Assembly (NCBI GenBank): GCA_030448225.1
Contig: JAUJNJ010000018.1
Coordinates: forward strand, 1 to 56,634
DNA: 56,634 bases
Direction: 5' to 3'
Source of the DNA: Phycisphaerae bacterium
GTDB lineage: Bacteria; Planctomycetota; Phycisphaerae; Tepidisphaerales; Tepidisphaeraceae
Of the stretch, positions 38,948-48,541 are shown in pieces (the first letter of the stretch is position 1; each line of letters starts with the position of its first letter). The notes beneath the pieces are model-generated. The model worked only from the letters and a program-made list of their open reading frames with translations. It was not told the origin of the DNA and did not search any database. The translations under genes and the position numbers were made by a program.

Positions 38948-39376
38948 TGACCATCTCCGATCTATCCGTGCCGCCCCGGGATGAATCTCCCGGAAGCAGC
39001 GCGGGCTCGGGTTCCTACCGTTCGCGGCCGCCGTCGCCCCGGAACATCTGGGGCTGTCCCCCGACCGGCCGCACGATGCGCGTCACGTTGTCTCGCGGCC
39101 CGACTTGGCGAGCGATCCGAGGCCGGCGCCGAACGGGCGCAGGGAGAGCGGCCGCACCGAATCGGTGGCTGCGAGAAGTCAGTCCTTCACACCCCACGCG
39201 GAATTCCCTTCCGGAACGCGTCGTGCAAAGTTACGCCTTTTTCGTTTTTCCCACTCCGACGTGAACTGCGAACTTCAGTGCGGCCGACTGGCGACGCGGA
39301 GGGCCGGTGAGATGTGAAGACCGGCTTCGACTGCTCCGCGGGGACCGGCTCGGCCGCCGTCCTCGATCATTCGGTA
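38948..39376. other. ispE-spoVG intergenic region
   Basis: 429 bp with an A/T-rich stretch around 39232-39250 (minus strand GAAAAACGAAAAAGG) that could hold the spoVG promoter. No other gene or repeat recognised. Confidence 0.4.
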
Positions 39377-40441
39377 TTACCTGTCGCCGGTTGGCCCGTT
39401 GAGGTCATCGGCGAAAATCGGCGCGACTTCCACGGCCTCGGCGGGGACGTGCAAAGACGCCGCCACGACGTCGGCCGCGGCGCCGGCGGCGGCCTTGTCG
39501 TCGTACAGCGTGAACAGGCTGCTGCCGCTGCCGCTCATGCGGACCGGCCGGGCCAGCAGGCGCTCCGCGTCATCCCGCAGCCGTCCCAACGGCGGGGCAA
39601 TCGCGAACGCCGCCGGCTCCAGGTCGTTCGCCAGGCGCGGCAACAACGCCGCCGCGCCGAGCGTCACCCACTGCCCCCAATCCGGCTCGCGCGACACGTC
39701 GTCGTCGCGGCCGAGTTCCATCTCGTCGAATTGCCGGTAGACCGGCCCCGTCGGCATCTCCATCGACGGCAACACCAGCACCGCCCAGCGCGGCGCCGGC
39801 CGTGCGATCGCGCGGACGATTTCGCCGCGCCCGGTGCAGACCGCGCTGGCCGCATGCACGAAGAACGACAGGTCGCTGCCGAACTCCGCGGCGAATGCCG
39901 AGAGTGCGGCGGTCGACCAGTTCGTCCCGCTCAGGCGGTCGAGCGCGAGCAGCGTGCGGGCGGCATCGGACGAGCCTCCCCCGAGGCCCGCGCCGATGGG
40001 GATCCGCTTCCCGAGCGTCGCCCTGAGGGTGTCGACCGCCGTCCCGGACCGTTCGCGCTCCGTCGCATCAGCCCCGTGCCCAACCCCCGCGCCGCCCACT
40101 GGCGCTTTCAGAGCCGCCTGCCACGCCAGCGCCACCCGCACGACGAGATTGCCCGCGTCGCACGGTAGTCCGGGCGGGTCGCACGTCAGGGAAACCGCTC
40201 CCGCCGCGCCCGCCACTGCCGGCGGCGCCTCGGAGCTTCCCCTCTCCGGCGCCGCCTCTACCTTTAACGTGTCAAAGAGCCCGACCGTGCACATCCACGT
40301 CAGCAGCGGGTGAAACCCGTCCGGCCGCGCCGGCCCAACGCGCAGGTGCAAGTTGATCTTCGCGGGCGCGAGCAGACGCAGCGCTCGCCACGACGACGAC
40401 TGCGACGCGGGCGACGTGAACGACGACGAGGTCGGAACCAT
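39377..40441 (-). CDS. ispE: 4-diphosphocytidyl-2-C-methyl-D-erythritol kinase
   Basis: 354 residues, longer than the typical 280-310 because of an N-terminal Ser-rich tail (about 18 residues) and an insertion around 65-90 and 110-135. It phosphorylates CDP-methylerythritol in the MEP isoprenoid pathway. GHMP-kinase motifs: LLAPAKINLHLRV near 24-36, the ATP-binding PIGAGLGGGSSDAART at 148-162, and the C-terminal VRMSGSGSSLFTLYDD. The catalytic Asp (GSDLSFFV) and Lys (AKIN) are present. The start codon is not fixed by a clear ribosome site. spoVG follows on the same strand after about 430 bp. Confidence 0.95.
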   Translation of the reverse strand: MVPTSSSFTSPASQSSSWRALRLLAPAKINLHLRVGPARPDGFHPLLTWMCTVGLFDTLKVEAAPERGSSEAPPAVAGAAGAVSLTCDPPGLPCDAGNLVVRVALAWQAALKAPVGGAGVGHGADATERERSGTAVDTLRATLGKRIPIGAGLGGGSSDAARTLLALDRLSGTNWSTAALSAFAAEFGSDLSFFVHAASAVCTGRGEIVRAIARPAPRWAVLVLPSMEMPTGPVYRQFDEMELGRDDDVSREPDWGQWVTLGAAALLPRLANDLEPAAFAIAPPLGRLRDDAERLLARPVRMSGSGSSLFTLYDDKAAAGAAADVVAASLHVPAEAVEVAPIFADDLNGPTGDR

Positions 40442-40902
40442 CGCCAGACTCTTCGGCGCGGCCGGACGCGTGTCAAGCCGACGCGTGCCCGTGCAAGAAC
40501 CTCGGCTGCGGCTTCACCCCGGGCCCTGCCGACGCACGCGACGCTCCGTCAAAGGAGCCGCCCGGCGCCACCGAAACCCGGCCACGAGATGTCTGCATTT
40601 CCTTCCGGCCGATTTGAAACAAGACTGCGAGCCACAAACGAAATGAGATGCGATCTGACTTCTCGGACGTTACTTTCGCGCCGCCGTCGAATCAAGAAAA
40701 ATATCCGATGCGTTAGAACGCTTAGTGCGAATCAGGTTCCGGCGAAACGTCATCCTTCGGGCCGGCCGGCTTCTGCATTAGGGGTTGACGCACGACCGGT
40801 GCGCGCCACTGGCCAGCCTGGCGTGTCCCGGCGGGGCCGCCTGCCGGATCATCAGGCGTCAGTCGCACGGCGCTCGCGACAACATTCGTCAGGGGCAACT
40901 GC
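40442..40902. other. Intergenic region upstream of ispE
   Basis: 461 bp between ilvE (minus, ends 40903) and ispE (minus, starts 40441). An AT-richer patch at 40690-40745 is the only promoter-like part. No gene recognised. Confidence 0.4.
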
Positions 40903-41802
40903 TCAGGCGACCGGCGTCCCCTCGGTGCGCGTGAGTTCGGCGAAAAGCTCGCCGAGCCGCCGCGTCACTGGTCCGGTCGAGCCGCCGCCGATCGTGCGGC
41001 CGTCGATCTCGGTCACCGCGGCCAGCTCGCCCATCGTGCCGGTGCAGAAGACCTCGTCGGCACGGTGGAACTCCACGAGCGTGATGTCGCGTTCGGCGTG
41101 CGCGATATTGTGATCATTGCAGATGCTTAAAACCGCGGCGCGGGTGATGCCCTCCGGGCACGCGACGGTGCGCGGCGTCTCGACGCGGCCGGCGGTCACC
41201 ATGAACAGGTGGGTGGCGTTGGTCTCGGCGACGAATCCGCGATCGTCGAGCAGCACCGCGTCGTCGGCGCCGGCGGCGTTGGCCTGGATCTTCGCCAGGA
41301 TCGACGGGATCAGGTTGTTCGAGTGGATCTTCTGGTCCAGCACGTCCGGCCCCGGCCGTCGCACTGACGACGTGATCAGCCGAATGCCCGACTTGTCGTA
41401 CACCGGCGGCTTGTGCTCGGCGAGCACGATGAGCGTCGGGCCGGCGGTATTCACGCGCGGGTCCATGCCGCTCGTGTACTTCACGCCGCGCGTGAGCGTG
41501 AGGCGGATGTGCACGCCGTCGCGCATTGAGTTGGCCGCGAGCGTGCGGCGGATCTCGTGCGTAATCTGCTCGTGCGACGGGATCTCCGCGAACGCCAGCG
41601 CGACCGCCGAGTGGCGGAGCCGGTCGAGGTGCTCGACGAGGCGGAAGATGCGCCCGTCGTAGACCCGCAGCCCCTCCCACACCGCGTCGCCGCCCTGCAC
41701 GACCGAGTCGAACGCACTGACGCCGGCCTCGTCGCGGTGAACGAGCTTCCCGTTGATGTTGACGATGAGGTCGCGGTTCTTGTCGTTGGGTTTCTGGAGC
41801 AT
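40903..41802 (-). CDS. ilvE: Branched-chain amino-acid aminotransferase (class IV)
   Basis: 299 residues, usual for the PLP fold-type IV family. Final transamination of Val/Leu/Ile synthesis (or D-amino-acid/ADC-lyase paralogues). Motifs: FDSVVQGGDAVWEGLRVYDG near 31-50, RLRHSA, RLTLTRGV, then SSVRRPGPDVLDQKIHSNNL with PLP Lys158, AVLLDDRGFVAETNATHLF with the Glu193 that pairs with the PLP ring nitrogen, and DEVFCTGTMGELAAVTEIDG with the phosphate-binding TGT. The presence of ilvB 3 kb away supports the BCAA role. A sulfotransferase-like gene lies directly upstream on the same strand. Confidence 0.93.
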   Translation of the reverse strand: MLQKPNDKNRDLIVNINGKLVHRDEAGVSAFDSVVQGGDAVWEGLRVYDGRIFRLVEHLDRLRHSAVALAFAEIPSHEQITHEIRRTLAANSMRDGVHIRLTLTRGVKYTSGMDPRVNTAGPTLIVLAEHKPPVYDKSGIRLITSSVRRPGPDVLDQKIHSNNLIPSILAKIQANAAGADDAVLLDDRGFVAETNATHLFMVTAGRVETPRTVACPEGITRAAVLSICNDHNIAHAERDITLVEFHRADEVFCTGTMGELAAVTEIDGRTIGGGSTGPVTRRLGELFAELTRTEGTPVA

Positions 41803-41984
41803 GTGGCTGGTTTTTCGTCGATTAATGTTGGACCCGGACGCGCTAACGAGGTGTCGGAGACTCTCGCAGTACAGGGATCACGTTTCGCGACCGGCCCGCA
41901 GGGCCGCGGAAGAATGCGCAAGCGTGACTCTCGCGACAGGTGCTCCCTAGCCAGGGACGTCGGCGGCGAGTTCCCTCACCGTAA

Positions 41985-42011
41985 CCCTCTCCCCGAGTAC
42001 AGGGGAGAGGG
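41985..42011. repeat. Perfect CCCTCTCCCC/GGGGAGAGGG hairpin
   Basis: A 10-bp perfect stem with a 7-nt loop GAGTACA, between the sulfotransferase-like gene (stop 42033) and ilvE. It shares sequence with the inner part of the 178-bp palindrome at 7651-7828. Confidence 0.7.
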
Positions 42012-42032
42012 GACAACGCAGAACGACTTCAC

Positions 42033-42751
42033 CTAGACCAAGCGGTGTTCCCGCAATCGCTCGTAGATCGCGTTGCCCTCGTCGAGCAGCCCCTGCAGCG
42101 ACGCCGGCACCTCCACGTCCTTCGGCTTGTACGGGCCGAAGCCCGTTGTTCGCTCGACCTTCGCGTACCAGTGTTTCGCCCAGCAGCCGTCGGTGTCGCG
42201 CGGGCCGGGTGGCCAGGAGAGCATCGCGTCGGTGAACGCGAGGCCGACGGCGTCGCACAGGCGTCAGCACGCGCGCGGCCGCGCAGCACGTCGGCCGAGT
42301 CGATCACCGGCGGCGTGCGGCCGGTGCGGTCGCGGACGCCGGAAAATCTCCCACTGCTGCGGCAGGCCGGTGTCGCGGAGCGTCGGCTCGGGGATGAACT
42401 CCAGCAGCGACGTCACCATCTCCCGCGGCTCGCGGATCAGGAAGCAATTCGTCACCCGGTCGAGCCACGCCGTCTCGATCTCCGGCAGGAGGTGGTGGGC
42501 CATGTGCTGGTTTGCCATGCGGGACCAGCCCGGATCAGCCAGTCGACGGCCTTCCGCCAGTCCGCCTCGTGCGCCGCGATCGTCTCGGCGGCCCCGGGGT
42601 GGGGCAGGCGGGTCACCTTCAGGTAGTGGGCGTAGAGCGGCTCGTCGGTGACGTAGGCGTCGGGCCGGTTCCCGAACGACCGCATCATGGCCGTCGAAAT
42701 GTTGCGCGGGCCGGACCACATCGCCAGGCGGTAACACGGGTGGGGTGGCAT
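42033..42751 (-). pseudogene. Sulfotransferase-like protein, frameshifted
   Basis: From ATG 42751: MPPHPCYRLAMWSGPRNIST then AMMRSFGNRPDAYVTDEPLY, the 5'-phosphosulfate-binding-loop version found in the sulfotransferase-like domain that is fused to, or neighbours, IlvE-type aminotransferases. The frame slips near 42530 (after DWLIR), continues as MANQHMAHHLLPEIETAWLD and VTNCFLIREPREMVTSLLEF, slips near 42345 and near 42270, and ends in DAMLSWPPGPRDTDGCWAKH and IYERLREHRLV at 42033. Three shifts in about 260 bp; each segment reads perfectly, so sequence error is possible. Its position just before ilvE on the same strand mirrors the fused plant proteins. Activity unknown. Confidence 0.8.
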
Positions 42752-42953
42752 GCCGCGGTTAACACGGCGGGCGGAGAACCGCCATGTATCCCAGCGTCTA
42801 CGCCGTGCAGGGCGCGCGAGAAGTGTCTCCGGCGAGTGCTGGACGGAAACTCAACGCGTCGCCGACTCGCCCTTCAAGTTCGCCGCGCCGGCGGTGACCG
42901 GGTCGACGGTCGCGCGGGTGAGGATAACGTGGCCGATCCGAACTTCGGGAGCT

Positions 42954-44754
42954 TTAAGGCACGCCGTCGCGAAGGGACGATGCGTTGACGTCCGCCGACG
43001 CGAAGCCGGTGGCGTCGGTCACCTGGTGGCGTCGTCGACGACGTACCACTCGGGCCAACTGTTCAGCCTCGCCCAGTTCCACGGCAGCTTCATGATCGTG
43101 CAGGCGTGGCGACGGGGGCGCGCAGCGTGCCGGCGTAGGGCTCGAGTGCTGTGGACGGTGACGACGGCGTTGCCGCGGGCGTCGCTCGCCATGCCGACCA
43201 GCACGTCCTCGCCACGGGTCGACGCGCCACCCGCCGGTGTGGGTGTCGGCGTAGAGGAGCGACGTGCGGATGAAGTTGCCGTCGAGGTAGCCGCCGGTCG
43301 CGGTGCCGTCCGGCCGCTGGTTGCGGAACAGTGCCACAATCTGCCGGTCGGCCCATCGCAGCGCTTCGTCGCGCAGGGCCGGGCGGTAGGCGGCGATGTA
43401 GATGCCGCTCGAGCACGTCAGCCTCGCTGTCCATGTCGGCGTCGTCGCCCCAGGGCAGGCCGATCTCGCGGGCAAACGACGCGCGGGCGATCGCGTCGAT
43501 TTTCGCGTCGATCGCGTCGAGGTCGCGCAGCGTTAATCGTGCCGTGGCGGCGGGCGGTGTCGGTGAAGAGGATGGCGCCGCTGAGGATGTAGCCCCAGTT
43601 GTCGCACAGCTTGTCGGCCGTCGGCCGGGCGCGGGGACATCGTCGCCACGAGCAGGCCGTCGTCGTTCACGCCGTGCGCGAGGATGATCTCGAACATCTT
43701 TGCCAGCGGCTCGTCCCAGCGGTCGGCCTGCTCGCCCCACGCCGGCTCCGCCTTGCGGTCGACCGCCGTCGCGTAAGCCTCGGCGAGGCCGAGGACCGCC
43801 TCGTTGCCGTGGTCCTTCAGCTTCAGCGTCTCGTCGATGACCTTGTCGTTCTCGTAGTCATAGAACTTCGGCGGCAGCCCGCCGTTGGCGGCCATCGCCT
43901 GCACGATCATCGCGTCGGCGATGCGCGCGGCGAACTCCGCGTACGCCGGGCGGTTCTCGGCGTAGGCGAGGCGGCCGCAGAGTTGGAGCAGGTTGCCGTT
44001 GATCTCGGCGCCGCGTCGGGGATCGGTCCGAACTTCGATCGCTGCCGCGACTCGGCGACGACCGCGTCGACGATCGCCAGCAGGGCGCGGGCCGATCAAT
44101 CCGCCGCCGTGCCGCTCGTAGACGCTCAGCAGGCCGTCCTTCGCGTACTCGCTCGAGCCGAAGAGCAACTCGTCGTGGTCGACGCTCACCGCGCGCCGGT
44201 CGTCGCCAGCACCGGCGTGCACAGGCCGGCCGGCGTGCGCAGCTTGGCCTCGGCGGCGAGCGTCTCGTACAGCGACGGCAGCCCGGGCGGGTTGAGCATC
44301 AGCCCGGCGTGCAGGTGGAAGCAGAAGAAGTCGGCGGCGGCGTTGCGGTTCCACTCCGGCTGCTCGGCGTTCTCGCGTAGAGCTTCGTCGCTGGCTGCCG
44401 CCGCCCGAGCCAGGCGGTGGACGGCGGCGCGCGGAGCAGCGCCTCCTGCGCGAGCTGCGCGTCGAGCCGCGACGCCGCCGCCAGGTCGCCCGCACAGCGG
44501 CCGCGCGGCCGCGGTCGGCGAGCACGACCTGCCGCAGCCCGTACTGCTCGGCGCCGACCGTCGCCGGCTCGTTCTTCACCAGTCGCTGCGCCATCCACCG
44601 GCGCGTGCTCGAGCGCGCGCACGAGCAGGTACGCGGCCAACCCCACGACCGCGAGCGTGACGAGGAACGTCGCGACGATCGCCTTCCGCGCCGACGGCGT
44701 CCGCGACGCCGACGACGTTCCGTCCCGCTCCACGCCGGCTTCCGGGCGGCTCAT
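42954..44754 (-). pseudogene. Membrane-anchored alpha/alpha-barrel-type protein, many frameshifts
   Basis: Starts at ATG 44754 with AGGA 7 nt upstream. A single N-terminal span (AIVATFLVTLAVVGLAAYLL) anchors the protein. The downstream coding is split over several frames: RLVKNEPATVGAEQYGLRQV, LMLNPPGLPSLYETLAAEA, VSVDHDELLFGSSEYAKDG, then an intact stretch about 44020-43660 (EINGNLLQLCGRLAYAENRP, GLPPKFYDYENDKVIDETLK, MFEIILAHGVNDDGLLVATM), then IYIAAYRPALRDEALRWADR, GYLDGNFIRTSLLYADTHTG and MKLPWNWARLNSWPEWYVVD. Repeated helix pairs suggest a six-hairpin glycosidase-like fold, but I do not recognise the family. Around ten single-base shifts in 1.8 kb. Confidence 0.6.
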
Positions 44755-44996
44755 GCTGAATCCTTTCGACCGAGTCCCGCGGCGAGGCTACGGCCCTTGG
44801 GGGTGGTCGGCAAGTGCGGCGGGGCGGGGGGGGGCGGGGATGTGGAGAGCCGCCGTATCGGCGTAGGTTGGGGACGCGCGCACCGGGACGTACGCTCGGT
44901 TCCTTCCTACGCCAAACGCGTACTTATGCGCGGAGTGGGTGGACGCGATCGGATATGGCGTCCCGAGAGCTTCTAAAAGCACCAGTACGCGAGAAA

Positions 44997-45078
44997 TGTC
45001 ATCCTGAGCCGCAGCGAAGGATCTCCCGTGGTCCCTGCGACACCCCGCGTGAGATCCTTCGCCGCGCTCAGGATGACA
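44997..45078. repeat. Inverted TGTCATCCTGAG repeat
   Basis: TGTCATCCTGAGCCGCAGCG (44997-45016, continuing AAGGATCTC to 45025) is inverted against 45051-45078 (GAGATCCTTCGCCGCGCTCA then GGATGACA), 25 nt apart: arms of about 28 bp with 1-2 mismatches or a single-base gap. Confidence 0.8.
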
Positions 45079-45115
45079 ACTGGCCCACCGCGGTTCTTTT
45101 AGACGCCTTTTTTGT

Positions 45116-45217
45116 TGGCCGGCTCGCTTGCGAGCCGGCTAAATGCGGAACTTCGCGTCCTCGATCTGTTCGGCTGGAAAACAAAATGCCGGCCGCGTGT
45201 GTGGCGGCGGCCGGCAT
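45116..45217. repeat. Two strong hairpins in an 800-bp gene-free region
   Basis: GCCGGCTCGC-TT-GCGAGCCGGC (45118-45139) is followed by TAAATG and preceded by TTTTTTGTTG. ATGCCGGCCGC (45186-45196) pairs perfectly with GCGGCCGGCAT (45207-45217). The first resembles the TTTAGCC-type hairpin at 2337-2360. The surrounding interval 44755-45563 has no gene; its remainder is repeat arrays. Confidence 0.7.
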
Positions 45218-45381
45218 CGCCAGAATGGGCGAGAGAGCGTCGCAGGGAGTTGAGGAGGTACGACCTCCCTCACCCCCGATCAGGCCCCGCGACAGCCACC
45301 CGCCAGAGCGATTGCCGCGGTGCGTTGCCTGACGAGAAGGATGTACGATTGGGAACTGGGGAGGCAAATGGAACCGGGGGA

Positions 45382-45560
45382 GGGGGAGCGACGAAGCGAC
45401 GAAGCGACGGAGGGGCGAAGCGACGCAGCGACGGAGGGGCGAAACGAAATCGTCCGATAACGCCTGTCTTCCCTTCGTCGCTCCGTGCCTTCGTCGCTTC
45501 GTCGCTTCCCCCGATAACGCCTGTCTTCCCTTCGTCGCTCCGTGCCTTCGTTCGCTTCCC
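45382..45560. repeat. GCGACGAA arrays, inverted, right arm duplicated
   Basis: The left arm (about 45386-45450) has iterated GCGACGAA/GCGACGGA units; the right arm has the inverse TTCGTCGC units and is tandemly duplicated: CCGATAACGCCTGTCTTCCC plus CTTCGTCGCTCCGTGCCTTC occurs at 45454 and again at 45511 (period 57 bp). It adjoins the stop of the LptF/G gene (45564). Confidence 0.8.
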
Positions 45561-45563
45561 CCC

Positions 45564-46679
45564 TCACGTCTTGATGCGGTCGAGCATGAACACGGCGACC
45601 GGGCCGAAGATGAAGATCGGGGCCACGCCATGATCGCGGGCCACTGGGCGGCCATCTGCTGGGAGGGGTGGCCGGCGAGGTGTTGGAACAGGAAGATGCC
45701 GCCCATCCCCAGCCCGGTCAGCAGCAGGCACTGCGTGGCCGCGGACTTCAGCTTGCCCGGCTCGCGGGTCAGGACCGCCGGGATCGTCGCCAGCAGCAGC
45801 AGGATCACGTTCATCAACGGCTGGGTGAACCGCCAGTGCTTCACGCGGCAGCAGCATGCTGGCCGAAGCCTTGGGCCGCGTCAGGAGCTGGTTGATCTGC
45901 TCGGTGCTCAGCAGCTCGAGGAAGTCGGTGTTGCGGTACAGATCGATCTCGCGCGGCGTAATGCTCGTCCGCCAGACGCTCAGTGGTTCCTCGACCGCGT
46001 CGCCCGCGTGCAGCCCGGTGACGCGCGCGTCGCCCCTCCAGGTTCCACCGCGCTCCCCGTCCCACCGGGCGGCGTCGGCGGTGATCCGACGACCTCGTTG
46101 TTCTCGCAGCGTGCTCGATCACGTCGAGCGTCTCGAGCGTCGGCGCTGCCGTCGCGGCCGGCGAAGTAGGCGGCGGCGTAGAGCAGGCGTTCTGGTCGTC
46201 CTGGATGTTCGTCACGTCGACGTAGTTGCGCTGCGGCTCAAATCGTCGTGGTTGGCGAGAGCTGGGGGATCAGCCGCGGGATCACGACCTCCTGGTCGAC
46301 GATCAGGATCGCGTTGAGCACGACCGACGCGATGATGATCGGCGCGCCACCCGCAGCAGTGGCACGCCCGCCGCCAGCACGGCCGTCAGCTCGTTGAACC
46401 GGCTGAGCCGCATGAGCGTGAACGCCGCGGCCACGACCGGGATGATCCCCGACAGGTGGACGAAGAACAGGAACCCCTGGAAGAAGTAGTACCCCCGACG
46501 TTCATCAGCACGCTCAGCAGCGGCTTGGCCCCCGCCTCGGTGCCGGTGGAGCGGACCTCGACGAGCTCGTCGAAGTTGAAGACCATGTCGAGCACGACGT
46601 ACATCCCGATCAGCACCATGAAGCTGATCAGGTAGTTCTTGAGGAACGACCAGAGGACGTAGCGGTCGAGGATCTTCAT
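45564..46679 (-). pseudogene. LptF/LptG-type permease (second), frameshifted
   Basis: From ATG 46679: MKILDRYVLWSFLKNYLISF then MVLIGMYVVLDMVFNFDELV, the first transmembrane helix of YjgP/YjgQ permeases, more LptG-like. Around 46490 the frame slips into YYFFQGFLFFVHLSGIIPVV, AAAFTLMRLSRFNELTAVLA (second helix and the conserved 'E.t....sG' area); near 46345 into APIIIASVVLNAILIVDQEV and VIPRLIPQLSP; and several more times to the last helix and IFGPVAVFMLDRIKT at 45564. LptF and LptG form the inner-membrane channel that extracts LPS for transport to the outer membrane. The upstream gene is the other subunit. Five or more shifts in 1.1 kb; error or decay unresolved. If real, LPS export from this locus would be lost, which makes error likelier. 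Confidence 0.8.
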
Positions 46680-46685
46680 AGGGTG

Positions 46686-46785
46686 AAGCGACGGAGCGAC
46701 GGAGCGACGTAGCGACGAAGGGGAGAAAAAGCGGGCGGGCCCGCCGTTCCCTTCGTCGCTGCGTGCCTTCGTCGCTTCGTCGCTC
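46686..46785. repeat. Inverted GCGACGGA array between the two LptF/G genes
   Basis: The left arm 46686-46724 (AAGCGACGGAGCGACGGAGC...) and right arm 46750-46785 (CCTTCGTCGCTGCGTGCCTT...) are inverted, the same unit family as 45382-45560. It fills the whole gap between the two genes. Confidence 0.8.
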
Positions 46786-46791
46786 TTTCCA

Positions 46792-48540
46792 TCACGTTCT
46801 CCACAGCCGCCCCAGCAGCACCGTCGCGATGACGAAGTTCGCGACGTTGCCGCTCCAGATCAGGGCGATGCCCAGCGGCAAGGGGTTGCGGAACGTCGGG
46901 TCCTCGATCTTCCAGCCGATGTTCCCGCACACGCGCTGGCCGGCGATGATCAGCGTGATGCTCAGCAGGGCGGGGACGAAGCTGACGGCGAACGCGGTCA
47001 GGAAGTTGCCGCTGCGGAACATCATCCCCAGCGCGCAGCCGACCATCACCAGGATCAGGCAGCTGACGGCGAAGCTCGCGCGGCTGTTGCTCTCGCTGAT
47101 GATGTCGTTGGCTAGGATGATCAGGTCGCGCTTCAGCTGCAGCTGGAACTTGTGCCCGTACGGCCGCGCCGCCGGGGAGACGAACCACGACAGCGGCAGC
47201 TTCTCGAGCTTGCGCAGGTGATCGGGGATCGGCACGGTGAACGCCTCGCTGACGCTGGCGCGGGCGACCGGGCCCTCCTCGGTGGGGATCGTCGCGTCGT
47301 GCAGCTCGACCACGACGTCCATCCGGTCGAGGTCGCGCCGCGGGCGGGCGCGGACGCGGCCGTCGTAGGCGTCGACGACCGACCGCACCTTGCCGTCGAC
47401 GATGTGCCACAGCCGCACGGTGCGCTCGGCCTCGGGCGCGTCCTTCGGGCGGATCGTGTCGCCGGACTTGCTCAGCTCCTCGGCCCTGGCGCCGACCACG
47501 ACGTCGCTGAGGCGCTGCAGCGCCGGCTTGGGGCCGCGCTCCAGCACGTACCGCTCGCCGTTGAGCGTCGTGAACGACGACTCGCCGCGCTCGTTGAGCT
47601 CGCGCACGGCCGAGTCGGCGAACTTCTCCTTCTGGTGGTTCGTGATGAACTCGTCCTGCAGGCGGATCACCCGCCGGCTCTCGTGCTGGTTCTGGTAGAG
47701 GTGGCGCAGCTGCCACAGGTCCATGAACTTCGTGTTCTCCTTGATCGGCGAGCCGATCTCGATCGGCCCGAAGTGCGTCGCGGCCACGCTGGCGTGCAGC
47801 CCGCCCTTGAAGTCGCGCGGGAACTTCGCGCCGTTCTTCAGCGCGATCGTCAGCTCGATCTTGTCGTCGGCCGCGCCGTCGTCGACGCGGTTGATGAAGA
47901 CCGTCGCCTGGCCGGCGGTCCAGAACTCGACCGGCACGCGGTAGTGCCAGTCGTCGGGGCGCGGGCGCTCGTAGGTCACGATCGTCGGGCCGATCAGCAC
48001 GACCTGCTGCTCGCCGCGGGCGACCTGTTCGGGCGACAACTCCGGCAGGTGCGCCTGCTGGGCGAACACGGTGGCGGTGCCGAACTTGATCTGGTGCGTG
48101 CGGTCGATGCGGTTGGCGATGAGCTTGGCGATGTTCGAGTAGATGACCTTCTCGACCTTCAGCGTCGAGTTGGGCACGACGAACGAGAGGAGCATGAGGC
48201 TGGCCATCGCCACGATCAGCCCCAGCGCCAGCGCCGGCAGCGCGACGGCCGCGTGGCTGATGCCGCTGGCGCGGCAGGCCGTCAGCTCGTTGTCGGCCGA
48301 GAGGCGCCCGTAGACGACCGTGGCCGCGAACAGCGCGGCGATCGGCAGCGAGTAGGCCGTCATCGCCGGCGAGAAGTAGCTCAGCAACTGCCCGACCTGG
48401 CTGGCGTCGAGCCCCTGCTGGGTGAGCGGGCGCAGCAGCCCGCCGAAGCTCATGATGCCGGCCAGCGCGCCGCTGGTCATCATGAAGATCTTCAAGAGGT
48501 CCTTGAAGACGTACCAGGAGATGGTCCAGGAGATCCGCAT
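46792..48540 (-). CDS. LptF/LptG-type LPS permease (first)
   Basis: 582 residues from ATG 48540. Three N-terminal transmembrane segments (MTSGALAGIMSFGGLLRPL, AYSLPIAALFAATVVYGRL, ALPALALGLIVAMASLMLLS) carry the family's 'SADNELTACRASGIS' cytoplasmic loop. A large soluble domain follows (about 125-470), longer than in proteobacterial LptF (total about 365), then three C-terminal segments (ASFAVSCLILVMVGCALGMM, LTAFAVSFVPALLSITLIIA, IALIWSGNVANFVIATVLLG). With its partner downstream it would form the transmembrane part of the LptB2FG LPS extractor. kdsB 4 kb away supports KDO-type LPS. The gap to the aminotransferase upstream is 1 bp of sequence within a repeat, so they are probably in one transcript. 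Confidence 0.9.
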   Translation of the reverse strand: MRISWTISWYVFKDLLKIFMMTSGALAGIMSFGGLLRPLTQQGLDASQVGQLLSYFSPAMTAYSLPIAALFAATVVYGRLSADNELTACRASGISHAAVALPALALGLIVAMASLMLLSFVVPNSTLKVEKVIYSNIAKLIANRIDRTHQIKFGTATVFAQQAHLPELSPEQVARGEQQVVLIGPTIVTYERPRPDDWHYRVPVEFWTAGQATVFINRVDDGAADDKIELTIALKNGAKFPRDFKGGLHASVAATHFGPIEIGSPIKENTKFMDLWQLRHLYQNQHESRRVIRLQDEFITNHQKEKFADSAVRELNERGESSFTTLNGERYVLERGPKPALQRLSDVVVGARAEELSKSGDTIRPKDAPEAERTVRLWHIVDGKVRSVVDAYDGRVRARPRRDLDRMDVVVELHDATIPTEEGPVARASVSEAFTVPIPDHLRKLEKLPLSWFVSPAARPYGHKFQLQLKRDLIILANDIISESNSRASFAVSCLILVMVGCALGMMFRSGNFLTAFAVSFVPALLSITLIIAGQRVCGNIGWKIEDPTFRNPLPLGIALIWSGNVANFVIATVLLGRLWRT

Positions 48541-48541
48541 G

